From: an uncultured Siphonobacter sp.
Lineage (GTDB): Bacteria; Bacteroidota; Bacteroidia; Cytophagales; Spirosomataceae
Assembly: GCA_913775095.1 (NCBI GenBank)
Contig: CAJYIW010000008.1
Location: 1-64,000 of the forward strand
Length of the DNA: 64,000 nt
Direction of reading: 5' to 3'
Shown here: positions 7,955 to 16,259 of the stretch, in pieces
Layout of the letters: every line of letters begins with the position of its first letter
Numbering within the stretch: the first letter of the stretch is position 1
Notes under the pieces: model-generated
What the model was told of the DNA's origin: nothing
What the model saw: only the letters and a program-made list of their open reading frames with translations
Database searches by the model: none
Position numbers and translations under genes: made by a program

Positions 7955-9226
7955 ATGAGCAGTACCGTTCATACGTTGCCTCAAAAGACAACGAAATTTA
8001 AGAAAATGAAGTCGTTTCAAATTCCCGATACGTTTAAAAGTCCGGTCATTGGTGCGATTAAAGAGTTTCGCCGCAAGCAGGATAAAATGAAGAAGGATTT
8101 TACGCCAACCCTTCTTGATTTTGGACCGGTGCGATTTCTCATTGCTCGGCATTTTGGTTTCTGCTACGGCGTAGAGAACGCCGTAGAAACGGCTTACCAG
8201 ATCATTAAGGATTATCCTACCCAAAATATTTATCTCCTGAGCGAAATGATCCATAATCCCGAAGTAAACCGGGATTTGCTCGATCAGGGCGTTCGTTTTA
8301 TCATGGACACTTCAGGCCGTCAGCTGATTCCCTGGGAAGAGCTAACGGCCGATGACATTGTCATCATTCCTGCTTTCGGAACGACACTGGAAATTCAGGC
8401 GAAGCTGGCCGAACTCGGCATTCAGACGGAACACTACGACACGACCTGTCCCTTTGTGGAGAAAGTCTGGAAACGAGCTTCGTCCATTGGCCAAAGCGAG
8501 TATACCATTGTTATTCACGGGAAACCCGCTCACGAAGAAACCCGGGCCACGTTCTCCCATGCCCGTCAGAACGCTCCTACCGTGATTGTCAAAGACATGA
8601 AGGAAGCTCAGAAACTGGCAACATACATTCGGGGCGAAAAACCAGCGGAACTGTTTTACGAGGAATTTAAAGGTCAGTATTCCGAAGGGTTTACCGTAGA
8701 AAAAGACCTGCAACGCATTGGGGTAGTGAACCAGACCACGATGCTGGCCTCGGATACTCAGGCTATTGCTGATTACCTGAAACAGGTCATGATTGAAACG
8801 TATGAAGGTTCTGATATTACGGCTCACTTTGCCGATACCCGGGACACCCTTTGTTACGCTACCAATGATAACCAATCGGCTACGTATGGATTACTGGAAG
8901 AACCCGCTGATTTGTGCATAGTCGCCGGAGGCTATAATTCTTCCAATACTTCGCACCTGGTGGAATTATGCGAAGCGAAACTGCCTACCTACTTCATTGA
9001 AAATGCAGCTAAAATTCTGGATCATCACTTAATCCGGCATTACGATTTGCACGAGAAGGTAGAGAAAGTAACGGAACACTATTTACCTGATTCATCCCCT
9101 GTAACCATTATGCTTACGTGCGGAGCTTCCTGCCCGGATAAAGTAGTAGAAGACATTCTGATCCGCTTACTATCTTTTTATCCCGCCGCTAAATCGCTGG
9201 ATGAAACCATGGAAGCTTTTATCTAA
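7955..9226 (+). CDS. ispH: 4-hydroxy-3-methylbut-2-enyl diphosphate reductase
   Basis: The terminal [4Fe-4S] enzyme of the MEP isoprenoid pathway. It reduces HMBPP to IPP and DMAPP in the cytoplasm. The three cluster cysteines are visible: Cys70 in GFCYGVENA, Cys165 in TTCPFVEKVWKR and Cys300 in RDTLCYATNDNQ. At 423 residues it is longer than the roughly 310-residue proteobacterial enzyme. It has an N-terminal extension of about 55 residues and an insertion, as usual in Cytophagales. The frame is open to a TTG at 7937, but the ATG at 7955 is the natural start. Confidence 0.95.
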   Translation: MSSTVHTLPQKTTKFKKMKSFQIPDTFKSPVIGAIKEFRRKQDKMKKDFTPTLLDFGPVRFLIARHFGFCYGVENAVETAYQIIKDYPTQNIYLLSEMIHNPEVNRDLLDQGVRFIMDTSGRQLIPWEELTADDIVIIPAFGTTLEIQAKLAELGIQTEHYDTTCPFVEKVWKRASSIGQSEYTIVIHGKPAHEETRATFSHARQNAPTVIVKDMKEAQKLATYIRGEKPAELFYEEFKGQYSEGFTVEKDLQRIGVVNQTTMLASDTQAIADYLKQVMIETYEGSDITAHFADTRDTLCYATNDNQSATYGLLEEPADLCIVAGGYNSSNTSHLVELCEAKLPTYFIENAAKILDHHLIRHYDLHEKVEKVTEHYLPDSSPVTIMLTCGASCPDKVVEDILIRLLSFYPAAKSLDETMEAFI

Positions 9227-9273
9227 CCTTTCAGAACGATCGTTTTTTTAAGTCGCATCCTTCTGAATAACAG

Positions 9274-9306
9274 AAAAACGAGCCGGATCTCCGACTCGTT
9301 TTTTTC
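9274..9306. terminator. Bidirectional terminator between ispH and exonuclease gene
   Basis: An 11-bp stem (AACGAGYCGGA type, one G-U pair) flanked by A-tract and T-tract. It can stop both ispH and the convergent exonuclease gene. Confidence 0.85.
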
Positions 9307-9321
9307 ATTATATCAAGCACC

Positions 9322-10137
9322 TTACTTCATCAGAGCACTGCTTTTTAATTTAATTTCGGTCAATTTCCGCTTGGTGTCCAGCGTAAAATCGCCCTGCATC
9401 ATCCAGTCGTAGTAACTGGGTTCACGCTTGAAGATTTCCTGAACGGGCTTGCCCGTATGTTTTCCAAAATTGAATACGACCACGCCTTCGTTATTGTACT
9501 TCATTCGCTGGGCAAAATCAACCAGTTGGCCGGATGTCAGTTCATGTAAGGCGTCCATGTCATTTTTGACGGGCACCCACATTTCATCTTTATTTTTCTC
9601 TACTTCCACTCCTTCGTAACGCTTCACCATTGCATCCAGCACTTCCAGTGTTGCCAGCGTATCCGCTTCGGCCGAGTGAGCGTCTTTCAGCCTTTTGCCA
9701 CAATAAAACTTATACGCCGCTGACAAATTACGGGGTTCCATCATGTGGTAAATCCGCTGGGCATCAATCAGGCGACGATTTTTAGTATCAAAGTCGATAC
9801 CCGCCCGCAGAAACTCTTCCACCAGCATGGGGACGTCAAAGCGATTGGAGTTAAAACCGGCCAGATCGCAGCCTTCCAGAAAATGAGCCAGCGACTTCGC
9901 TAATTGCTTAAAAGGAGGTTTATCGGCCACATCCTCATCGTATAACCCGTGAATTAAGCTGGTTTCCAGCGGAATGGGCATTTCAGGATTAATTCGTTCC
10001 GTCCGTACCTGCACGGAACCGTCAGGCATAGCTTTAGCGATGGAAATTTCGACGATCCGATCCCGAATTAGGTTAATTCCGGTAGTTTCCAGATCAAAAA
10101 AAGCAAGCGGTTTGCGGAGTTTCAGACTATGTTGCAC
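9322..10137 (-). CDS. 3'-5' exonuclease, DnaQ-like DEDDh family
   Basis: A 271-residue nuclease. Exo I is FFDLETTG (residues 18-25), Exo II is DLAGFNSNRFDVPML, and Exo III is the DAHSAEADTLATLEV segment with the DEDDh histidine. The C-terminal 70 residues (VVFNFGKHTGKPVQEIFKREPSYYDWM) match the small DUF3820-type module often fused to such exonucleases in Bacteroidota. The N-terminal part resembles the epsilon proofreading subunit of DNA polymerase III, but this stand-alone form may act in repair or nucleotide turnover. It is transcribed divergently from guaB. Confidence 0.9.
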   Translation of the reverse strand: MQHSLKLRKPLAFFDLETTGINLIRDRIVEISIAKAMPDGSVQVRTERINPEMPIPLETSLIHGLYDEDVADKPPFKQLAKSLAHFLEGCDLAGFNSNRFDVPMLVEEFLRAGIDFDTKNRRLIDAQRIYHMMEPRNLSAAYKFYCGKRLKDAHSAEADTLATLEVLDAMVKRYEGVEVEKNKDEMWVPVKNDMDALHELTSGQLVDFAQRMKYNNEGVVVFNFGKHTGKPVQEIFKREPSYYDWMMQGDFTLDTKRKLTEIKLKSSALMK

Positions 10138-10304
10138 GATGTTCCTCTATTACTGATTATCCAAAAATACATCAAAATCCCCGGAAATGATTCAATGGAT
10201 GGTTGACAAAGCGAATTCATGGCCCCGAAGCCCTACTCAGAATCAGGCTTTTATTAACTTTCTATTAAATCAATAAATCTTTTTCATTCCTCATCCAAAA
10301 AGAG

Positions 10305-10312
10305 TATCTTTG
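10305..10312 (+). promoter_or_regulatory. guaB promoter -7 box
   Basis: TATCTTTG, a full match to the TAnnTTTG consensus, 33 bases before the guaB ATG. The predicted transcript starts at about 10317-10320, at the left arm of the hairpin that ends at the start codon. The -33 region is TTTTTC, only a partial match. Confidence 0.65.
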
Positions 10313-10315
10313 TCC

Positions 10316-10344
10316 GGCAAATAAGAATAGCACCGTTATTTGCC
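10316..10344 (+). promoter_or_regulatory. guaB 5' UTR hairpin abutting the start codon
   Basis: A perfect 9-bp inverted repeat, GGCAAATAA (10316-10324) and TTATTTGCC (10336-10344), with an 11-base loop. The right arm ends at the base before ATG. Given the promoter position, the hairpin makes up essentially the whole 5' UTR. Confidence 0.6.
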
Positions 10345-11814
10345 ATGTTGGACTCCTCCAAGTTTCTCTTTGAAGCACTTACTTACGATGATGTGCTTCT
10401 GCTCCCTGCCTATTCGGAAGTTCTCCCCCGCGAAACTAGCACCGAATCATTCCTTACAAAAAACATACGCTTAAACATGCCCCTGGTCTCGGCAGCTATG
10501 GATACGGTTACCGAATCCGAAATGGCGATTGCTATGGCTCAGGAAGGCGGCATTGGCATGATTCACAAGAACATGTCGATTGATCGTCAGGCGGAAGAAG
10601 TTCGCAAAGTAAAGCGTTCCGAATCGGGTATGATCCTCGATCCGGTTACGCTTTCAGAAGGGGACACCCTGGCGGATGCTCACCGACTGATGCGGGAAAA
10701 CAAAATCGGTGGAATTCCCGTCGTGGATGCCTCCAATACGCTGATCGGTATTCTTACCAACCGTGACATTCGTTTTCAGACGAAATTAAGTCAGCCCGTT
10801 ACCGAAATCATGACGCAGGGCAAACTCATTACGGCCCGGGCAGGCATTGATCTTCAGGCGGCTGAAGCCGTTTTACAGGAACACCGCATTGAAAAGCTTC
10901 CCATCGTGGATGACAATCAAAAGCTGGTAGGACTGATTACGTACAAAGATATTCTCAAGAAGAAAAATCACCCCAATGCCTGCAAAGACTCCCGCGGTCG
11001 TTTACGCGTAGGAGCTGCCGTTGGAGTTACTCCTGATTTACTGGATCGCGTTGCGGCTCTGGTTAAAGCGGGTGTGGATGTGATCAGTATTGATACGGCT
11101 CACGGCCACTCCTTAGGGGTTATTAACGCGTTGAAATCGGTAAAAGCCTCTTTTCCCGACCTGGACGTTATCGTTGGTAACGTGGCTACGGGTGAAGGTG
11201 CCAAAGCTCTGGCGGACGCCGGTGCGGATGCCGTGAAAGTGGGCGTTGGCCCCGGTTCGATCTGTACGACGCGGGTTATCGCGGGTGTGGGTATGCCTCA
11301 GCTTTCTGCCGTATATGAAGCCGCCAAAGCCGTAGCCGGTACGGGTGTTCCGATCATCGCTGATGGTGGTATTCGTTACTCCGGTGATATCGTAAAAGCC
11401 ATTGCGGGTGGGGCCAGCTCCATTATGATGGGTTCCTTACTGGCGGGCACCGACGAAGCTCCGGGTGAAATCATCATCGCTGAAGGTCGTCGTTTCAAGA
11501 GTTACCGTGGCATGGGTTCCGTAGAGGCGATGGAAGAAGGATCGAAAGATCGTTATTTCCAGGATGCCGAAGATGATATCAAGAAACTGGTTCCTGAAGG
11601 TATCGTAGGTCGTATTTCTTACAAAGGTCGCGTAGGCGATATTTTGTATCAAATGGTCGGCGGTCTGAAAGCCGGTATGGGTTACTGCGGAGCGAAAGAT
11701 ATTGAAGCGATGCAACAGGCTAAATTCGTGAAAATTACCGCTGCCGGTGTTCGCGAAAGCCACCCGCACGATGTAGTGATTTCGAAAGAAGCTCCTAACT
11801 ATAGCGTGAAGTAA
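10345..11814 (+). CDS. guaB: Inosine-5'-monophosphate dehydrogenase
   Basis: It catalyses NAD-dependent oxidation of IMP to XMP, the rate-limiting step of GMP synthesis. The 489 residues show the catalytic TIM barrel interrupted by a CBS pair (about residues 95-205; [23 protein letters not shown] and [19 protein letters not shown]). The catalytic Cys307 lies in GPGSICTTR. The active-site flap contains RGMGSVEAM. Full length and all motifs are intact. It has its own promoter, a hairpin against the start codon, and a strong terminator at 11871-11907, so it is probably monocistronic. Confidence 0.97.
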   Translation: MLDSSKFLFEALTYDDVLLLPAYSEVLPRETSTESFLTKNIRLNMPLVSAAMDTVTESEMAIAMAQEGGIGMIHKNMSIDRQAEEVRKVKRSESGMILDPVTLSEGDTLADAHRLMRENKIGGIPVVDASNTLIGILTNRDIRFQTKLSQPVTEIMTQGKLITARAGIDLQAAEAVLQEHRIEKLPIVDDNQKLVGLITYKDILKKKNHPNACKDSRGRLRVGAAVGVTPDLLDRVAALVKAGVDVISIDTAHGHSLGVINALKSVKASFPDLDVIVGNVATGEGAKALADAGADAVKVGVGPGSICTTRVIAGVGMPQLSAVYEAAKAVAGTGVPIIADGGIRYSGDIVKAIAGGASSIMMGSLLAGTDEAPGEIIIAEGRRFKSYRGMGSVEAMEEGSKDRYFQDAEDDIKKLVPEGIVGRISYKGRVGDILYQMVGGLKAGMGYCGAKDIEAMQQAKFVKITAAGVRESHPHDVVISKEAPNYSVK

Positions 11815-11870
11815 GGTTGTTGGTTGAGCGTTGTTAGTTGCTGGTACATACTTCCGGTAACTTTTAACCT

Positions 11871-11907
11871 ACTAAAAAAGGTCGCCTTTCGAGCGACCTT
11901 TTTTAGT
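11871..11907. terminator. Bidirectional terminator between guaB and der
   Basis: A perfect 15-bp stem (11871-11885 / 11893-11907) whose arms begin and end in A/T tracts. It serves both convergent genes. Confidence 0.9.
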
Positions 11908-11940
11908 ACAGACAGTAATCTAATAACGATTAACCAATCA

Positions 11941-13248
11941 CTATTTCTTCCGGAAGAACATCGTTAAAGGCACTCCGTCAAAGCCAAAGTGGGCCCGGAA
12001 TTTATTTTCCAGGTAACGTTCGTAGCTTTCTTTGATGTACTGAGGATAGTTACAAAACAACACAAAGGTGGGGCTTGGCGTAGGTAACTGCGTCAGATAC
12101 TTGATCTTCACATATTTACCATTAATCGCTGGAGGGGGGTACGCCTCGATTTCGGGCAGAATCAAGTCGTTCAGCTGAGAAGTTGGAATTCGGCGACGGC
12201 GTTGTTCGTATACTTCCGTTACTTTTTCCACGACCTTGAAAATCCGCGTTTTTTCCGTTACCGACGTAAAGATGATCGGAGCATAATCGATGGGAGCCAT
12301 TCGCTGACGTAACTCCTTCTCTAAAGCAGGAGCCGTGCGGGAGTCTTTCTGAACTAAATCCCACTTATTTATCATGATCACAATACCCTTTTTCGCCCGG
12401 TGAGCCATCCCGATGATGTTCATGTCCTGAGCTTCCAGACCGCGTTCAGCATCCAGAATAATAATGGCTACGTCACATTCATCCAGAGCCCGCATGGAAC
12501 GCAGGGTTGAATAGAACTCGATGTTGTCATTCACCCGAGCTTTCCGACGCATTCCGGCGGTATCGGTAATAATAAAATCGTTTCCGTATAAAGAGTAACG
12601 TGTATGGATCGCATCGCGGGTAGTTCCGGCAATGTCCGTTACGATACTCCGTTCCCGGCCTAATAAGGCATTCAGGAAAGAAGATTTTCCTACGTTGGGG
12701 CGACCCAGAATGGCAATCCGGGGAATGCCTGCTTCAGGATCTTCCACGCCATCGTCTTCAAAGTGAGAAACTACCGCATCGAGGAAATCACCCGTATTAT
12801 TTCCGTTTTCTGCGGAAATCGGGAACGGCTCGCCTAAACCCAGTGCGTAGAATTCAGCCGCACCGTGCATTTTTTCGGTGGTATCGGCTTTGTTAGCCAC
12901 CAGAATGACTGGCTTTTTGGAGCGACGAAGTACGTTAGCGAAGTCTTCATCCAGGCCCGTCAGGCCCGCGATGCAATCCACTACGAAGATGACCACGCTG
13001 GCTTCATCCATGGCGATCTGTACCTGCTCGCGAATGGCTTCTTCAAAAATATCTTCGGAACCAACCACGTAACCACCCGTATCGATGACCGTAAAGAACT
13101 TACCGGTCCAGTCGGCATATCCATAATGACGGTCGCGGGTAACTCCCGAGACGTTGTCCATAATGGCTTTCTTCTGCTCGATGATCCGGTTAAACAGGGT
13201 GGATTTACCTACGTTAGGCCGACCCACAATAGCAACAATATTTGACAT
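11941..13248 (-). CDS. der: Ribosome-associated GTPase Der (EngA)
   Basis: An essential GTPase for 50S ribosome assembly with two tandem G domains. The first P-loop GRPNVGKST is at residues 9-17, with a DTGGY G3 motif. The second P-loop GRPNVGKSS is near residue 185, with DTAGMRRK and MINKWDLV (NKxD). The C-terminal KH-like domain ends with FRKK. The frame is open six codons upstream to 13266, but the ATG at 13248 (MSNIVAIVGR) matches the family start. Length is 435 residues, as usual. Confidence 0.96.
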   Translation of the reverse strand: MSNIVAIVGRPNVGKSTLFNRIIEQKKAIMDNVSGVTRDRHYGYADWTGKFFTVIDTGGYVVGSEDIFEEAIREQVQIAMDEASVVIFVVDCIAGLTGLDEDFANVLRRSKKPVILVANKADTTEKMHGAAEFYALGLGEPFPISAENGNNTGDFLDAVVSHFEDDGVEDPEAGIPRIAILGRPNVGKSSFLNALLGRERSIVTDIAGTTRDAIHTRYSLYGNDFIITDTAGMRRKARVNDNIEFYSTLRSMRALDECDVAIIILDAERGLEAQDMNIIGMAHRAKKGIVIMINKWDLVQKDSRTAPALEKELRQRMAPIDYAPIIFTSVTEKTRIFKVVEKVTEVYEQRRRRIPTSQLNDLILPEIEAYPPPAINGKYVKIKYLTQLPTPSPTFVLFCNYPQYIKESYERYLENKFRAHFGFDGVPLTMFFRKK

Positions 13249-13428
13249 GATGATTTTTGCCAGCATACACCCGCCAGCACTGGTTTGACCAGCCGTTTCT
13301 CGGCCGCTTCATTAAAAAATAAATAATAGTATCCGCTTCGAACCTTTCCTTCTTTACGTATCCATTGCATCGCTCTTCACCTGAAGCAGAAGCTTCTCAA
13401 TGCATAGAAAGTCGTTTCGAAACAGCTA

Positions 13429-14328
13429 TTATTCTTGAATGTACCCGAACTCCCGAAGCTTGTTAGCTTTACTTCGCCAGTCGGATTCTACGCGAATGTA
13501 GGTTTCCAGGTGAATTTGTTTTCCAAAGAATGCTTCCATCTCCTTGCGGGATTCGATCCCCACTTTTTTGATGGAAGCACCTTTGTGACCCAGCAAAATC
13601 GCCCGCTGGCTGGAGCGTTCCACATAAATTTCCGCCAGAATCCGAATGATATCATCGGTTTCCTTGAAAGACGTGATGACCACTTCCGAGCTATAAGGGA
13701 TTTCTTTTTTATAATTGAGAAAGATTTTTTCCCGGACGATCTCCGCCGCAAAAAAGCGTTCGGGCCGATCCGTCAGTGAATCCTTATCAAAAAACGGAGG
13801 ATGCGTAGGGATTGCCTTAACAATCAGGCTGAATATTTCTTCCAGTCCCAGCTTGTGCAAAGCGGAGATGGGTAAAATCGTTTGCGTGGGAAAACGGTTC
13901 CGCCAGTGAGCGATTTTTTCCTCAACCTGCTCCTGGGTGGCTAAATCTACTTTATTGATCAACAGAATAACCGGCGTGTGATCAATGCGAGCCAGCTTCT
14001 CAATCACGTCATCTTCGTCGTACGCTTCAAAAATATCGGTTACGAACAAAATGACGTCGGCATCTTCCAGCGACCCCCGTACGAAATTCATCATCGACTG
14101 GTGCAACTGATACTGCGGCTTGATAATCCCCGGTGTATCTGAATATACCAGCTGAAACGGGATACCATCCTGCACCCCATTCACAATCCCCATGATCCGA
14201 TGCCGGGTGGTTTGAGCCTTCGAAGTAATGATGGAAAGCCGCTCTCCTACCATGGCATTCATCAGCGTTGATTTACCTACATTCGGTTTTCCAACAATAC
14301 TGACGTATCCCGTTTTATGATTATCCAT
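13429..14328 (-). CDS. era: GTPase Era
   Basis: A 16S rRNA-binding GTPase required for 30S maturation. The 299 residues show the G1 loop GKPNVGKST (residues 12-20), G3 SDTPG, and G4 LINKVD. The C-terminal KH domain carries the GHKGASIKKVG RNA-binding motif. It lies upstream of der in the same direction with a 180-base gap, so cotranscription is possible but unproven. The start ATG at 14328 gives the expected N-terminus. Confidence 0.96.
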   Translation of the reverse strand: MDNHKTGYVSIVGKPNVGKSTLMNAMVGERLSIITSKAQTTRHRIMGIVNGVQDGIPFQLVYSDTPGIIKPQYQLHQSMMNFVRGSLEDADVILFVTDIFEAYDEDDVIEKLARIDHTPVILLINKVDLATQEQVEEKIAHWRNRFPTQTILPISALHKLGLEEIFSLIVKAIPTHPPFFDKDSLTDRPERFFAAEIVREKIFLNYKKEIPYSSEVVITSFKETDDIIRILAEIYVERSSQRAILLGHKGASIKKVGIESRKEMEAFFGKQIHLETYIRVESDWRSKANKLREFGYIQE

Positions 14329-14433
14329 TGTCTAATTCAAAAAAACTATAATTTATTTTTTAGTTACTTCACTGGAAATCAGTGCTAATTAAAAAATAGT
14401 TACGGTCCTTTTGTTATTTTTTTTACAAAGGTA

Positions 14434-14463
14434 TTGATTTTAATTGAAAGGCCCGTATATTTG
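14434..14463 (+). promoter_or_regulatory. tRNA-fMet promoter
   Basis: TTG (14434-14436), a 19-base spacer and TATATTTG (14456-14463) match the Bacteroidota -33/-7 consensus. The predicted start is about 14468, twelve bases before the tRNA. Confidence 0.75.
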
Positions 14464-14479
14464 CAGTCCAATAACACAC

Positions 14480-14552
14480 CGCGGGATGGAGCAGTTGGCA
14501 GCTCGTTGGGCTCATAACCCAAAGGTCACAGGTTCGAGTCCTGTTCCCGCTA
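14480..14552 (+). tRNA. Initiator tRNA-fMet (CAT)
   Basis: The full cloverleaf folds. The acceptor stem has the C1-U72 mismatch typical of bacterial initiators. The D stem is GAGC/GCTC, and the anticodon stem TTGGG/CCCAA carries a CTCATAA loop. The T arm is ACAGG-TTCGAGT-CCTGT. The stem has two of the three G-C pairs below the anticodon loop expected of initiators plus the third, so initiator identity is well supported. CCA is not encoded. Confidence 0.93.
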
Positions 14553-14556
14553 CTCC

Positions 14557-14585
14557 AAAAGCCGTCAGCAATGGCGGCTTTTTTC
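14557..14585 (+). terminator. Hairpin with T-run between the two tRNAs
   Basis: An AAGCCGTC/GGCGGCTT stem followed by TTTTTT. It ends one base before tRNA-Arg, which leaves no room for a separate tRNA-Arg promoter. The hairpin is probably a partial terminator or processing spacer, with read-through making tRNA-Arg. Confidence 0.6.
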
Positions 14586-14586
14586 A

Positions 14587-14661
14587 GGTCTCGTAGTACA
14601 ACGGATAGTATGTGAGCCTCCGGAGCTCAAGATTTAGGTTCGATTCCTAACGAGACCACCA
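14587..14661 (+). tRNA. tRNA-Arg (CCG), element insertion site
   Basis: Acceptor GGTCTCG/CGAGACC, anticodon stem TGAGC/GCTCA with loop CTCCGGA (anticodon CCG, reading CGG), T arm TAGG-TTCGATT-CCTA, and an encoded CCA at 14659-14661. The last 24 bases are part of the 25-bp direct repeat that recurs at 31301-31325. The integrative element thus inserted in the 3' end and restored the gene. Confidence 0.92.
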
Positions 14662-14662
14662 C
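14638..14662 (+). repeat. attL (25-bp direct repeat)
   Basis: Begins GTTCGATTCC and ends GACCACCAC. It is identical to 31301-31325 and flanking bases differ on both sides. It comprises the T-loop, acceptor 3' strand and CCA of tRNA-Arg. Confidence 0.92.
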
Positions 14663-14670
14663 CATTCTAT

Positions 14671-14727
14671 AAAAGGTTATTCAATTATATTCTTAAATCG
14701 CTAAGAATCAATTGAATAACCTTTTTT
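14671..14727 (+). terminator. Terminator just inside attL
   Basis: A long, nearly perfect hairpin. The outer 16-bp stem AAAAGGTTATTCAATT pairs with its complement at 14710-14725, an inner ATTCTTA/TAAGAAT stem lies within, and a T-run follows. It starts 8 bases after attL. It replaces the host tRNA terminator displaced to 31327 and insulates the element from tRNA transcription. Confidence 0.85.
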
Positions 14728-14776
14728 CTTTGTCTCTCTTTGTAAGAAAGATATAAGGAAATATAAGTTCTAGTGT

Positions 14777-14803
14777 CCCCTATAGTTGCCCCTCCTCTAT
14801 TTT
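14777..14803 (+). repeat. Left integrase arm-type site (putative)
   Basis: A motif of 27 bases starting CCCCTAT and containing TTGCCCCTC. It matches 31232-31258 at 24 of 27 positions in the same orientation. Each copy holds two 12-bp units of the form TTGCCCCTnnnn. It lies 115 bases from the attL core, inside the element. Confidence 0.65.
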
Positions 14804-14863
14804 CTTTGTCATAAATTGGTAATACATTTAAGGTAGTTTCGAGACCAAAGACCAATTTTGACC

Positions 14864-16201
14864 ATGCGTAAGGCTTCAATTGATGCCCGGTTCTACCTTA
14901 AAGAACCCTCATCGCTATCCCCTACTCTCATCTATCTCCGAGTAAACGGGGGCAACTATTCCATCCGGCTTAAATATTCAACAGGTTTAAAAGTTCATCC
15001 AGCTGACTGGGACGCTAATACGCAGCGTGCCGTAACCCGGTCCAAGTCATTACAGGATAGACAAGCTATCCGTGATCTGAACCTGCAGATTGAGCGGTAT
15101 GATATGGCCGTGAAAGAAATTGTTTCCAATTGTACGATATCTGGCCAGGCTATTACTGAAGAGGTGTTAAAGGAAAGACTGAATAATAAGCCTGAATTAC
15201 ATCCGACCGGCCGTAAGAATGTAAAGCCTGTTGCTAACCAACCTGAAACCCTCATAGAATTTACTTCATTGTTCATTGAGGAGGCCTTAACAGGAAAAAG
15301 GCTCATTCCTGAATCAGGCAAAAGGTATGAGACCAATACACTCAGAGCCTTTTCTACTTCCTTACGCCACTTAGAGGCCTTCACCCGAACAACTAGGTAT
15401 CAACTCACATTTGACGCTATAAGCGAGCGTTTCTACAGACAATTCACTACTTACCTTACAGCGGCCAACCTGGGACAAAACTCAATTGGTAAGATCATTA
15501 AGAATATCAAAACTCTTTTGACGCTGGCTTATAAAGAGGGATATCATCAAAACCGGGCCTTTGAGAGCTTCAAGAAACCTAAGGAAACTACTACGGCCGT
15601 ATATCTTACCTCCACTGACCTGGAAACGCTCTATCATTTGGACCTTACCCAAAATTCACGTTTAGAGAGAGTGAGAGACTTGTTTCTAGTGGGATGCTAC
15701 ACGGGACTACGCTTTAGTGACTGGAACAAAGTACTTCCGGAGAATTTAAAGCAAATCAACGGGCAAACCGTGCTACGGATCCGTCCTACCAAAACCGATA
15801 TACCAGTAGCCGTTCCTGTGAGGTCGGAGTTAGCCGCTATCCTCAGCAAATACGAAGGCTTACTTCCTTCTATCCCATCCAATCAAAAAACGAATGAATA
15901 CCTAAAAGAGGTCATGCAGCTGGCGGGTATTAATGAAGGAGTTTCAGTGACTAAGACCGTTGGAGGGAGACGTAGCTCTAAAGTCTACTATAAATGGCAG
16001 TTAGTATCTACCCATACAGCCCGGAGAACCTTCGCAACGCTGGCTATTTTGGGAGGTGTAGCTGATCGTCTGGTTATGAAAATGACAGGTCACAAGTCAG
16101 AGCCTGCTTTCCGTCAGTATCTCCGTATGGAAGCCGAGGAAGTAGCGGTATTGCTGGCTTCCCATGATTATTTTAAACCTCAACTTAAAGAGGTTAACTA
16201 A
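14864..16201 (+). CDS. Tyrosine-type site-specific integrase
   Basis: This 445-residue recombinase would integrate and excise the element. It has an N-terminal arm-binding region, a SAM-like core-binding domain (about 115-230; TNTLRAFSTSLRHLEAF) and a C-terminal catalytic domain. The catalytic residues are visible: Arg283 in TGLRFSD, His384 and Arg387 in HTARR, His410 in TGHKS and Tyr419 in FRQYLR. It belongs to the Bacteroidota phage-integrase type. A TTG at 14858 opens the frame, and the ATG at 14864 is preferred. It lies next to attL, as is normal for tRNA-integrating elements. Confidence 0.95.
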   Translation: MRKASIDARFYLKEPSSLSPTLIYLRVNGGNYSIRLKYSTGLKVHPADWDANTQRAVTRSKSLQDRQAIRDLNLQIERYDMAVKEIVSNCTISGQAITEEVLKERLNNKPELHPTGRKNVKPVANQPETLIEFTSLFIEEALTGKRLIPESGKRYETNTLRAFSTSLRHLEAFTRTTRYQLTFDAISERFYRQFTTYLTAANLGQNSIGKIIKNIKTLLTLAYKEGYHQNRAFESFKKPKETTTAVYLTSTDLETLYHLDLTQNSRLERVRDLFLVGCYTGLRFSDWNKVLPENLKQINGQTVLRIRPTKTDIPVAVPVRSELAAILSKYEGLLPSIPSNQKTNEYLKEVMQLAGINEGVSVTKTVGGRRSSKVYYKWQLVSTHTARRTFATLAILGGVADRLVMKMTGHKSEPAFRQYLRMEAEEVAVLLASHDYFKPQLKEVN

Positions 16202-16241
16202 CTTATATACAATACCACTGGGCCAACGGTGATTAATTAAC

Positions 16242-16255
16242 CCTAACAGTTTCGA
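16242..16255 (+). repeat. Short repeat copy A upstream of the 337-aa gene
   Basis: The 14-bp sequence CCTAACAGTTTCGA is repeated exactly at 17723-17736. Both copies lie in noncoding DNA upstream of genes of the element, so they may be regulatory sites. Confidence 0.4.
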
Positions 16256-16259
16256 TCAA

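Noticed and set aside
8342-8875. 177-codon minus-strand open frame inside ispH
   Set aside because: Shadow of the ispH reading frame. ispH carries all three cluster cysteines.
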